From positions 1-13,520 of the forward strand of contig JAMCUD010000049.1 of assembly GCA_023379355.1 (NCBI GenBank): a stretch of DNA of 13,520 nt, given 5' to 3'. Shown here in pieces: positions 1 to 7,000 of this stretch. The notes under the pieces are model-generated. The model saw only the letters and a list, made by a program, of their open reading frames with translations, was not told the origin of the DNA and searched no databases. Numbering within the stretch: the first letter of the stretch is position 1; the number at the start of each line of letters is the position of its first letter. Source of the DNA: Thermoplasmatota archaeon. Lineage in GTDB: Archaea > Thermoplasmatota > Thermoplasmata > Thermoplasmatales > Thermoplasmataceae. The position numbers and the translations under genes were made by a program.

Positions 1-69
1 AAGAAAAGGTCCCGGAATGCATGCTCCTTGGACCAGTCCCTTATGATGTTTCTTGTCGTACTTCCTCAC
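1..69 (-). CDS. Possible start of a gene running off the left edge (partial)
   Basis: The operon clearly continues past the left edge, but the start of the next gene is ambiguous. The listed option begins at a GTG (69-67), overlaps the previous gene by 29 bases and stays open to the edge; its peptide contains KKHHKGLVQGACIPGPF. A second option is ATG at 22-20, preceded by AAGGAG with a spacing of only one base. A third frame is also open from a stop near 77 to the edge and reads naturally (RDWSKEHAFRDLF), but it has no ATG, GTG or TTG; an ACG at 59-57 lies nine bases after GAGG. Too little is visible to name a product. In secretion-type operons an ATPase often follows a small TM-hairpin gene, but nothing here demonstrates that. 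Confidence 0.25.
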   Translation of the reverse strand, partial: MRKYDKKHHKGLVQGACIPGPFL

Positions 70-889
70 CTCTCTTCTTAATCAGGGCATCGAGATACTG
101 GGGATTCTTCAGCAGCTGCTCAACCTCCTCCTCATATACCATGTTTTCTTCTTCAGTGAGCCTTTCCTTTCTCAGCACAGACATTATGCTGTCCTTATGG
201 GCAGATGTTATGGCCCCGATCAGTTCACGGGATTGCCTTGTTCCCTCTGTTATACTCTTAACATCTCCAGTCTGCTTGAGCTTTGCAACCTCCAGAAGCG
301 AATCCTTGAGCATTGTTGTTAGATCATCCAGCACGGACTGAAACATTGCATACTTTGCCCTGTTATAGTGTGCCCATGCAATATCCACAAACCACGGGAT
401 GCTGGATCCCTCCAGATATTTGATCTCAACGCACCAGTATGTGATCCTTCCATTGATTCTCCCGGATTCCAAAGTTAATCCTGTTTTCTTTTCCACCAAG
501 GACCAGATTTCATCAGAAATGAACATCCTCTCCCAATCCATGAAATCCGACGTTGGTACCATGATGAATACTCCATTCCTTGTCCTCAGTGTCTTTGAAT
601 AAAGATATATCATAGGCACATAGACAAGGACCGAGACCAGCGTGTATATAGAACCTACAAGATCGTATTCCACAAAGGCAAGAATACCGCCGATGATCAA
701 CTGGGGAAGCATTGCCTTTAACAGTGACCTGAAGGATACAAATCTCATGAGCCTTGAGATGTTCTCCCCTGATTTTGTCTGGAAAGCCTTTTTGAGTTCT
801 TCCCGTCTTTCTTCAGTGGTTTTCTGTGATTTTTCAAAGGCATTCTCTCTTCTCCTCTGCCAGAAACCCCTTCCCATTGCATCCTTCAT
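41..889 (-). CDS. TM-hairpin membrane protein with long helical cytoplasmic tail, unknown
   Basis: This 282-residue protein is not recognised as a named family. It has a basic, charged N-terminus (residues 1-57), two adjacent TM segments (about 59-73 and 78-97), a mixed domain (about 105-175) with aromatic motifs such as YWCVEIKYLE and WFVDIAWAHYN, and a charged helical, probably coiled-coil tail from about 175 to the end. Both termini should lie in the cytoplasm. The start is well placed: GGGAGGT lies nine bases upstream of the ATG, and the ATG overlaps the preceding stop (ATGA, 886-889), suggesting translational coupling. A TM pair near the N-terminus directly before another operon gene recalls PrgI/VirB3-type subunits of type IV secretion systems. 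That is a topology resemblance only, since those proteins are usually much shorter. Confidence 0.85.
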   Translation of the reverse strand: MKDAMGRGFWQRRRENAFEKSQKTTEERREELKKAFQTKSGENISRLMRFVSFRSLLKAMLPQLIIGGILAFVEYDLVGSIYTLVSVLVYVPMIYLYSKTLRTRNGVFIMVPTSDFMDWERMFISDEIWSLVEKKTGLTLESGRINGRITYWCVEIKYLEGSSIPWFVDIAWAHYNRAKYAMFQSVLDDLTTMLKDSLLEVAKLKQTGDVKSITEGTRQSRELIGAITSAHKDSIMSVLRKERLTEEENMVYEEEVEQLLKNPQYLDALIKKRGEEVRQETS

Positions 890-1752
890 ATTCGGATTAC
901 CTCCCTTCTTTCCTTCTCCAGGAGATATTTCCTGGCAGTGAACAGTGCAATGATGATTGCAAAAGCGGATGCAACAAATGCCCTTGCTATACCATATTCA
1001 TATTCTGAGAGGGTATATTCCAGGGCCGGAGGTTTCGGACCATAATATTTCTGGATGGGTATTGTTGCAATCAGTTCGTTGGGATATTTGTAGATCTGAT
1101 TTCCAAGACCTATGGTTACTGAAGCTTTGGATCCTGAGATATTGAAATTTACAGTTTTCGATCCAAAAACATATCCAGAATCTATCTCCTGGTTGTTCAC
1201 ATATACAGAGAATGTTTCATTGGAAGTGCTCTGCATTGATACATGCCAGTCGGGGTACATCAGGGCCCCGGATGTGCCTGGTGCGACAGTTAAAAACTGA
1301 TCCTGTCCAGAATATGACGATGAAACTGAGACTGACTGGATAACCCTGTTTGACAGTGGTCCGGTTATTATGTCCGAGAAGTGATAAGATACGCCTTGGA
1401 ATGTAAGTGTTGCATTGGCATATGATCCTCCCGGGATATTCCAAACATATGTGAAGTTGAAAACCCCAAGTGATACACCGGATTCAACCGTTGATCCATT
1501 TATTGAGAAATCGAAGCTCCCGGATCCATAAAGGTAGATATGCCAGTCCGGATAAACCTCCACTCCGGAAGAATTGACCGGCACGTAAAGATCCTGATTT
1601 TTCGAATTAAATGTTGAGTATACTGTGACATGGGGTGAGGGGGGTGTGGATGCATATGCCTCTGGCACCATTACAAGCCCAATAATCCCCAAAAGGATCA
1701 GCACTGGTATGATTTTACTTCCTGTCGTAAAATCTCCCCTCTTTTGCTTCAT
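886..1752 (-). CDS. Secreted, membrane-anchored protein with a duplicated beta domain
   Basis: The 288-residue product begins with a basic stretch (MKQKRG) and a hydrophobic signal segment (about residues 13-34, ending near AYA). Two tandem domains of roughly 95 residues follow (about 41-131 and 137-229). The duplication shows in the aligned motif YPDWH at 67-71 and 166-170, each preceded by a GQ/NQDxxLxVxP-like strand and followed by a VxxG strand pair. Several N-X-S/T sequons are present. A TM helix (about 254-274) and a short basic tail (RKYLLEKERREV) anchor it, leaving the domains outside the cell. The ATG at 1752 was chosen; an in-frame TTG at 1758 is possible, and neither has a convincing ribosome binding site. 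It overlaps the upstream gene by 38 bases. Likely a surface or assembly component; function unknown. Confidence 0.85.
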   Translation of the reverse strand: MKQKRGDFTTGSKIIPVLILLGIIGLVMVPEAYASTPPSPHVTVYSTFNSKNQDLYVPVNSSGVEVYPDWHIYLYGSGSFDFSINGSTVESGVSLGVFNFTYVWNIPGGSYANATLTFQGVSYHFSDIITGPLSNRVIQSVSVSSSYSGQDQFLTVAPGTSGALMYPDWHVSMQSTSNETFSVYVNNQEIDSGYVFGSKTVNFNISGSKASVTIGLGNQIYKYPNELIATIPIQKYYGPKPPALEYTLSEYEYGIARAFVASAFAIIIALFTARKYLLEKERREVIRI

Positions 1753-2023
1753 TTTCAACTCTTCTGAATGATCTGGATATGATCCTTCTCTTCAGATCAA
1801 CAAACCTGTTCCTGACCTTTGCCCTTACTCTCGAATTGCTTGCTGCCATTCCGAACATGACTATTCCGGATGTTGTGTTGTTTCCAACAGATCCGGACGA
1901 GGGGAAGAAGAACTTATGGAACATTCCCTCTATGGTTGGAAGAGTTAGGCCTAACCTGGTGAAGATCCACAACCCTATGATGATTACAATAATGGCCACA
2001 GCTGCATCGGTAATCTTTCCCAT
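1715..2023 (-). CDS. Small single-TM protein with basic C-terminal tail, unknown
   Basis: About 102 residues. The N-terminus carries a strong TM segment (TDAAVAIIVIIIGLWIF) followed by a semi-hydrophobic stretch (LGLTLPTIEGMFHKFFFP), a Gly/Ser/Asn linker, a weak second hydrophobic patch (SGIVMFGMAA) and a strongly basic tail (RVRAKVRNRF, RRIISRSFRR). I chose the ATG at 2023 because GGAGTGAT lies just upstream. A GTG at 2032 in the same frame is the alternative and would give a 4-base overlap with the stop of the PCNA-like gene. The C-terminus overlaps the start of the duplicated-domain protein. The architecture suits a small inner subunit of a membrane complex whose basic tail faces the cytoplasm; no family is recognised. 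Confidence 0.75.
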   Translation of the reverse strand: MGKITDAAVAIIVIIIGLWIFTRLGLTLPTIEGMFHKFFFPSSGSVGNNTTSGIVMFGMAASNSRVRAKVRNRFVDLKRRIISRSFRRVENEAKEGRFYDRK

Positions 2024-2028
2024 TTCAA

Positions 2029-3075
2029 TCACTCCATCCTTGGTGCAAGGAGACCCTGTGCCACTACCCTTTCGTTGTTTGGGCCAATTCTCCTGGTCAT
2101 AACATTTACAGGATAATCTTCCTTGAGATTCAGGGTTAGAGACATACCTTTATCTGACTTCACTGTCCTTCTTGCCATCATGGTTTTTATCATGGTTCCA
2201 AAAGGTTCCCGGCTGAAATTGGCAGTATGCCAGTTTCCATCGTTTGTGTAATCCCCGCTTGAAGGCTGTGCATTGATCTCCAGGATGGTCACTGTATTCT
2301 TGTCCGGGGAGTGTGAATCTTTAAGTTGTCTCTCCCTCCCTGCCTCTTTTTCATTAAACCCGGTCACCATGACCTTGTTGCCCTTCATCCTGAAAGTCAA
2401 TGTTTGGCTGAAGGGATCGTCCTTGGAAGACTTCTTCAGGAAATCCATGAGCTTCACCAGGTTACTTCCGTCTATCTGGGCCTTCCATGAATTGTTTTCA
2501 TAGTCCAGTTTAGGCATTTTGAATTTTGCAGCTGCTGGATCCACTCCGGATTCAAGTGTGAACCTTTTGTCCTCACCCTGCTCAATATGGTAGAAGCCAT
2601 CAGGAAGAGATGTGGGCAGAACTTCCTCAATCATCATTATGTGTGACGGATCAACGCTGGTGTAATGCATTTCTCCGTTTTCCACAGATAACCTTGCATC
2701 AATGAAAAAGTCCCTGAGCTGATCGTTCGACATCTGGAGTTTTCCATTCTCATTCAGGAGGCCCATGAGCTTCAATGCCTGTTCTTTTTCCTGTGTTATT
2801 GTGCCAATATGAGATTTGACATCTGGACTACTTGGTTCATTTGCCTCCTGAGCTGAAGGTGATGATACCGTTGGTGCAGGAAGAACTGACTCATAAGGGG
2901 CGTAAAGATCAAGGCGTGTGTTTGTCTCGATCAGTCTGGCCCTCTTTCCCTGCTCTCTTAACGATATAACATCTTCATATGCCAGATTCCTTGGAATACC
3001 ATAGGCCCTTTTTCTCCCGGTAATTGGCCTTGTTCTCCCCTCATCATCCTTGTAATATCCTCTTACTGCCGTCAT
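2029..3075 (-). CDS. Divergent PCNA-like sliding clamp with N-terminal extension
   Basis: The 348-residue product ends in LLAPRME, matching the classic PCNA C-terminus (LLAPRIE/YLAPKIE). It also carries the PCNA domain-1 signature in the order expected: a helix LRDFFIDARLSVENG followed by the strand-loop TSVDPSHIMMIEEVLP (VDPSH at 141-145), compared with the canonical AMDPSHVALV..LP. Near the end, FSREPFGTMIKTM, a SD.GMSLTLNL strand and YPVNV align with the YSxxYLxxMVK / SDEVxLxL / MPLKL pattern. The first ~95 residues are an added basic region (VRGYYKDDEGRTRPITGRKR) and a Pro/Ser/Glu linker. ATG at 3075 is favoured over an in-frame start at 3105 because GGAGGT sits seven bases upstream. PCNA rings tether polymerase, ligase and nucleases to DNA; whether this version still forms a ring is unknown. 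Family assignment is by motif only. Confidence 0.65.
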   Translation of the reverse strand: MTAVRGYYKDDEGRTRPITGRKRAYGIPRNLAYEDVISLREQGKRARLIETNTRLDLYAPYESVLPAPTVSSPSAQEANEPSSPDVKSHIGTITQEKEQALKLMGLLNENGKLQMSNDQLRDFFIDARLSVENGEMHYTSVDPSHIMMIEEVLPTSLPDGFYHIEQGEDKRFTLESGVDPAAAKFKMPKLDYENNSWKAQIDGSNLVKLMDFLKKSSKDDPFSQTLTFRMKGNKVMVTGFNEKEAGRERQLKDSHSPDKNTVTILEINAQPSSGDYTNDGNWHTANFSREPFGTMIKTMMARRTVKSDKGMSLTLNLKEDYPVNVMTRRIGPNNERVVAQGLLAPRME

Positions 3076-3076
3076 T

Positions 3077-3433
3077 TCATTTACCTCCAATTCTTTTCTT
3101 TCCACCCTGATTGAAACCTTTCAAATCAGAATAAAATACAGAAGCTGCTTCTTTCCCATTCCTGTAAAAACTCACGGATTCCTCTCCAACGTAGACCTGA
3201 TCTATGTCAGAAAGCCTCATTCCATTAACGCTGAAATCCTTCTTCTTACCGGTAAATTCAAAAGGATCGTCGTCACTGTTCTCAAACCCACAGGATCTTA
3301 CAACTTTCCCGATTTTTTCAGGTGGCCATTTTAGAAGATCTCTGGTTGTTACTCTTCTCTGTACAGAGAAACTCTTCTTCTTAATGGGGATGACCTGCTT
3401 TTTTCCATTCCTCTTAACAATTCGATATTCCAT
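3077..3433 (-). CDS. Small basic protein with KRNGKKQ N-terminal module, unknown
   Basis: A 118-residue protein beginning MEYRIVKRNGKKQVIPIKKK. The start is fixed by GAGGAGG nine bases upstream. The N-terminal ~35 residues closely resemble the start of the next gene upstream (MSYITIKRNGKKQ...) and more weakly the start of the PCNA-like protein downstream. A second copy of the pattern may occur inside the protein at about residues 87-104 (VSFYRNGKEAASVFYSDL). There are no TM segments, one Cys, and an acidic patch (NSDDDPFEF) in the middle. It lies two bases after the ATG of the PCNA-like gene begins downstream and four bases from its upstream neighbour, so it is co-transcribed. Function not recognised; the basic character suggests nucleic-acid or membrane-surface binding, which is inference. 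Confidence 0.8.
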   Translation of the reverse strand: MEYRIVKRNGKKQVIPIKKKSFSVQRRVTTRDLLKWPPEKIGKVVRSCGFENSDDDPFEFTGKKKDFSVNGMRLSDIDQVYVGEESVSFYRNGKEAASVFYSDLKGFNQGGKKRIGGK

Positions 3434-3437
3434 AATC

Positions 3438-3767
3438 TCATTCCTCCTCAAAATTGCCCTTTGCAACATAGGAGATATCAGAATCAATAACCCGTTCCAT
3501 CCTCTCGTTTCCCTGGTATTTTGTCCTGAGAATGGAGAGTTCAGCCATTGTGTCCCCCTTACCATATTTGGCTACGGCCTTTTCCAGTGCCTTCTTCCTC
3601 AGTCCGTCAGCGAGATCCAGAGCATAGCCGGCCAGTGAAAGACCGTGGATATGGATCTTCTTCAGGTCTGCTGCTTTCAACACCTTTGTTGGAACGTAAG
3701 ACCTCTTTTTCCTGTCAAGGTTCACTGCCTGCTTTTTTCCATTTCTTTTAATTGTAATATAACTCAT
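3438..3767 (-). CDS. Small basic protein with KRNGKKQ N-terminal module, unknown
   Basis: A 109-residue protein starting MSYITIKRNGKKQAVNLDRK. AAGGAGG lies five bases before the ATG, and the ATG overlaps the stop of the 40-residue gene upstream (ATGA, 3764-3767). The N-terminal module is shared with the neighbouring 118-residue protein: aromatic residue, hydrophobic pair, KRNGKKQ, then a run of Lys/Arg, then a hydrophobic/TxxL helix start. The rest is helical and charged (ADLKKIHIHGL, LADGLRKKALEKAVAKYG) with an acidic C-terminus (GNFEEE). No TM segment or catalytic motif is visible. I do not recognise a family. The two modular proteins next to a clamp-like protein suggest a shared adaptor or targeting segment. 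Confidence 0.8.
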   Translation of the reverse strand: MSYITIKRNGKKQAVNLDRKKRSYVPTKVLKAADLKKIHIHGLSLAGYALDLADGLRKKALEKAVAKYGKGDTMAELSILRTKYQGNERMERVIDSDISYVAKGNFEEE

Positions 3768-3886
3768 TTCTTCCTCCTTGGCTTGAATCCGTAAACTGTT
3801 CCATTCTTCACGTATGCGAACATTCCCTTTGGCACGCTGACCTTTCCAAGTGCTTTTTTCTGATTTCCCGACCTTTTCTTTACCAT
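3764..3886 (-). CDS. 40-residue basic protein, unknown
   Basis: A short gene found by reading the - strand just upstream of the 109-residue protein. The start peptide is MVKKRSGNQKKALGKVSVPK and the end is VYGFKPRRKK; the middle (GMFAYVKNGTVYGF) reads like a small beta-hairpin. AGGTGA lies a few bases before the ATG, and the stop overlaps the next ATG (ATGA), the same coupling used elsewhere in this operon, which is the main evidence that it is real. The YVKNG...PRRKK pattern loosely echoes the KRNGKKQ module of the next two genes. It is strongly basic with no TM segment. A small nucleic-acid-binding or structural role is plausible but unproven. Confidence 0.6.
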   Translation of the reverse strand: MVKKRSGNQKKALGKVSVPKGMFAYVKNGTVYGFKPRRKK

Positions 3887-3967
3887 TTTTCACCTTTTTT
3901 TATTTTATTTGATTAAATTTCCTCCCAAAGGGGAGTTTTAAACATTTTATGCAAATATTATGATAGA
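3887..3967 (-). promoter_or_regulatory. Intra-operon gap with possible TATA box and short hairpin
   Basis: This AT-rich ~80-base stretch is the only real break in the leftward operon. On the - strand it has two TATA-like elements, GTTTAAAAC (3943-3935) and AAATTTAATC (3920-3911), either of which could start a transcript just before the ATG at 3886. Between them is a small perfect hairpin CTCCC-CTTT-GGGAG (3935-3922). No long T-run follows it on the - strand, so a terminator is not convincing. A second promoter for the clamp-containing half of the operon is the best guess. Confidence 0.3.
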
Positions 3968-4078
3968 TCATCTCCTCCTGGGAGTCTTCTTTCCCTTTGT
4001 GGATCCTTTCTTCTTCCTCACTGGAGTTCTCTTTTTTGTACCCTTTTTTGAAACCGTTCTTATCACCTCCTTTTTCAT
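3968..4078 (-). CDS. 36-residue Lys/Arg-rich peptide
   Basis: The - strand reads MKKEVIRTVSKKGTKKRTPV, then a Lys/Arg-rich end finishing KGKKTPRRR and a TGA at 3970-3968. Eighteen of the 36 residues are Lys or Arg, giving a protamine-like or ribosomal-tail-like composition. The ATG overlaps the stop of the giant protein (ATGA, 4075-4078). An excellent ribosome binding site, GGAGGTGAT (4070-4062), lies inside the first codons; the only start-like codon at ideal spacing from it is ACG at 4057-4055, so translation may begin at a non-standard codon instead. It probably binds nucleic acid or acidic polymers. It could also be a fortuitous reading frame, but the overlap and strong binding site argue against that. 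Confidence 0.5.
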   Translation of the reverse strand: MKKEVIRTVSKKGTKKRTPVRKKKGSTKGKKTPRRR

Positions 4079-7000
4079 TTTATCTTCCTGCCTTTCAGTT
4101 GTATTCTCTTTGTCTTCTTGCCGGAACCCTCAACAATGGTCACATTGGGATTATCGGTCCTTCTCAGTGAAGCCCATGCAATCACCAGGCCGCCAAGGGT
4201 CAGCATTGTAATGAGAAAATTCGACATTCCACCGAAAAATGATATGAGATCTCCCAGGTTGAAACTTGAAGATGAATATGCTGAAGAGACTGCGAATGGT
4301 ATGGTCAAATGATTGGATGCCGAGTTGTTGTTGAATACTACTATCTGGATTCCGTAAGTACCTGATGTGTAGTCCCTCTGATCCATTGTAATGTTGAAGT
4401 AAGCCAATTCTCCTGCAGATGTATATGTGGAATTGATCTCTGGCGCAGTCAGCTCTGTAGTTCCAAGGAAAGCTTCCATTGCTTCTATGCCCCCTATTGA
4501 CTGGACCTTGACGGTAAAATAACTCATTGGGCCTACAGTATTTTTTGTGTAGGATATGGCAATGCTGCTGTTTGTTCCCTGTGGCAGGACCTGGATATCA
4601 CGTGTAAGGGATGCTGATGCACCAAGCCCATCCGTAACCGTGAGACTTACAGAGTAATTGCCCGGTTGATCGAAATAATAGAGCTGGCTTTGCCCGGCAT
4701 AAGCCGTACCATTTATGTCCCAGGAATATGTGAATGAGGAAGAATCTGGAGCTGTTGCACTGGCATTAATGGAAAGCATTGTGTCCACTGGTATGATTGA
4801 TGGAGGGCTGAACCTAACTGATGGAATTGCCGGGACCATACGTATTGTGAGATATTGTGTCCACTGCTTTCCAGAATCATATGAAAATGTTGCAATAACA
4901 GTGTTCAATTCCGTATAAACAGGAAATTTGTATGATATGTTCATTCCCGTAATGGTCTGGCCGTTGGGGAATGACCATGACATGTTGTAAGGGCCAGCAG
5001 CATCCCAGTTTGGAATCGCTTTGAATTGAAATGCCTGGGTGATATTCAGTTTGGTAGAATAGTCAAAACTGACTGGGGCAGGTAGACTTTGGATTGATAA
5101 GTTGTCCTGTCCAGTTGCACCGTTGGAGCTTGTAACAGTGAAATGGACCGTATAATTTCCTACAGGGAACTGGTATATAGGGTTCTGTAAAAGGGAATGA
5201 TGTCCTGGAGAGAAGGTCCAGTTGTAGCTGTAACCTGAGCCCCCGAGGACTGAGGATGAGAACTGCACCGTAAGAGGACTAGGTCCAGAGGTCTGGTTTG
5301 CAGCTATGGCAACGTACAGATGCACGTTGACAGTAAAATTCTGTATGTCCGTATATCCTGATGAATCGGTAATTCTCGCTTCAAAGGTATTGGGGCCAGA
5401 TGAGGAAAATGCAAATGTTATGTTATTTCCCGAAAATTGTTCTCCTCCAGGGAAATACCACTGGATACTGTAGGGAGCTATTCCCCCGGTAACGTTCAGG
5501 AATAGGGGCTCTTCCTCTGCCGCTACAACGTAGTTTGGTCTTACCAGGTAAGCATGAGGATCCGGATAAACTGTCTCGTTGACATTGCCAGTTGCCTCCC
5601 TTCCAAATGAATCGGTAACAGTTAGTTGGACATCGTATTTACCAGAAGATATGAAAGCGTGTGTCAAGGTTTCATTTGAATATGTATTTCCACCAATTAA
5701 CCAGGAATAACTGTAAGGGCCGGTTCCACCGGAAAGAACACCCCTGAACTGGATTGGGACGTTCATATCAGTTCTATTTGACGGTGTCACAATAGTAACT
5801 GATGGATTTTCCCTCACAACAATATTTGTGGAGAGAAATATGCTCTCTCCTGATGAATCGTTAACATATGCCGTCACATGGTATGTACCTGGTGAACTGA
5901 AATACTGAGAATAAGAATAGGAAGTTGACACAATCTTTCCATCAATAAATATTGAATATGTGTAATGCCCGGTTCCATTGGATGCAGCCAGAGAAATATT
6001 GTCCGTTATATTCTCATCCACTGTTGGATATTCAGTCGAGAGAGTTGCTGAAAGTTCCGAATTAACATCTATGCTGACAGAATATGAAGCACTAGAACCA
6101 AGAGAATCTGTAACCTTGAGGGTGATTGCATAAGATCCTTCGTTGGAAAAAGAGTAGGTCAAATTACTGGATGAAGATACGACATTACCGTCAATTTCCC
6201 ATGTATATATGTAGGGAGAAGTACCCCCGGAAATGTTTGAAATGAACGTGTCTTTTTGGCCAGCATCAATTGAACTGTTCTCCCCTGTTATTGAGACTGA
6301 TAAGACTGTATTCACAGTTATGTTCTCAAAAACACTTCCTGTTATGTTGAAGGAATCTTTTACGGTTAGTCCTATTTCATAAGTTCCAGGTGAAGAGAAG
6401 GTAGTGGACAATGATGATCCATAACCTGAAGTGGCACCATTTATGGTCCATGAATAGTTGTATGGACCAGTTCCTCCTGTTATCCCGGAAAGGAACGAGA
6501 TGGCCATTCCAGTATCTATTAGGGTTCTATTGGCAAATATAACTGGTACCGGTCCAGAATTCACATCGATTGTTATGAATGACGATGCTGTATTTCCCCC
6601 GGTATCTCTTAGAATTGTCTTAACCAGGTATGATCCAGAATTGTTGAACGCGTATTGCATTAAGGAACCATATCCTGTTATCTTCCCATTGATCTCCCAT
6701 GTATAGTTATAGGTGGGGGTTCCAAATTCTCCCGTAGCAGTGAATGTGTCAGTTACACCCGAGTCGAGAGATGAATATCTGGCGGATATTGAGACTGAAG
6801 GAAGGGGGTTTACAGTTATGTTTGATTCAACCTGCGCGGTATTTCCTGAGAAGTCGGTAACTCTCAGCATTACAGTAATAGTTCCTTGAGAACTGAAAGT
6901 GTATGTCAGATTGGGCTGTGATCCTACCTGAGTGTTGCCCACAAACCACTGGTAGATCAATGGGTCTGAACCTCCTGACACTGAAGAGTGGAATATGTCG

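Noticed and set aside
3434..3565. Upstream extension of the 118-residue protein to 3565
   Set aside because: The extension overlaps the previous gene entirely, and the ATG at 3433 has a strong binding site and the shared module.
3204..3638. 144-residue frame on the + strand
   Set aside because: Antisense to two small genes with strong ribosome binding sites and a shared N-terminal motif; no start signal of its own.
3922..3935. CTCCC/GGGAG hairpin as a terminator
   Set aside because: Only a 5-bp stem with no T-run after it on the - strand; the four T's on the + side have no + strand gene to terminate.
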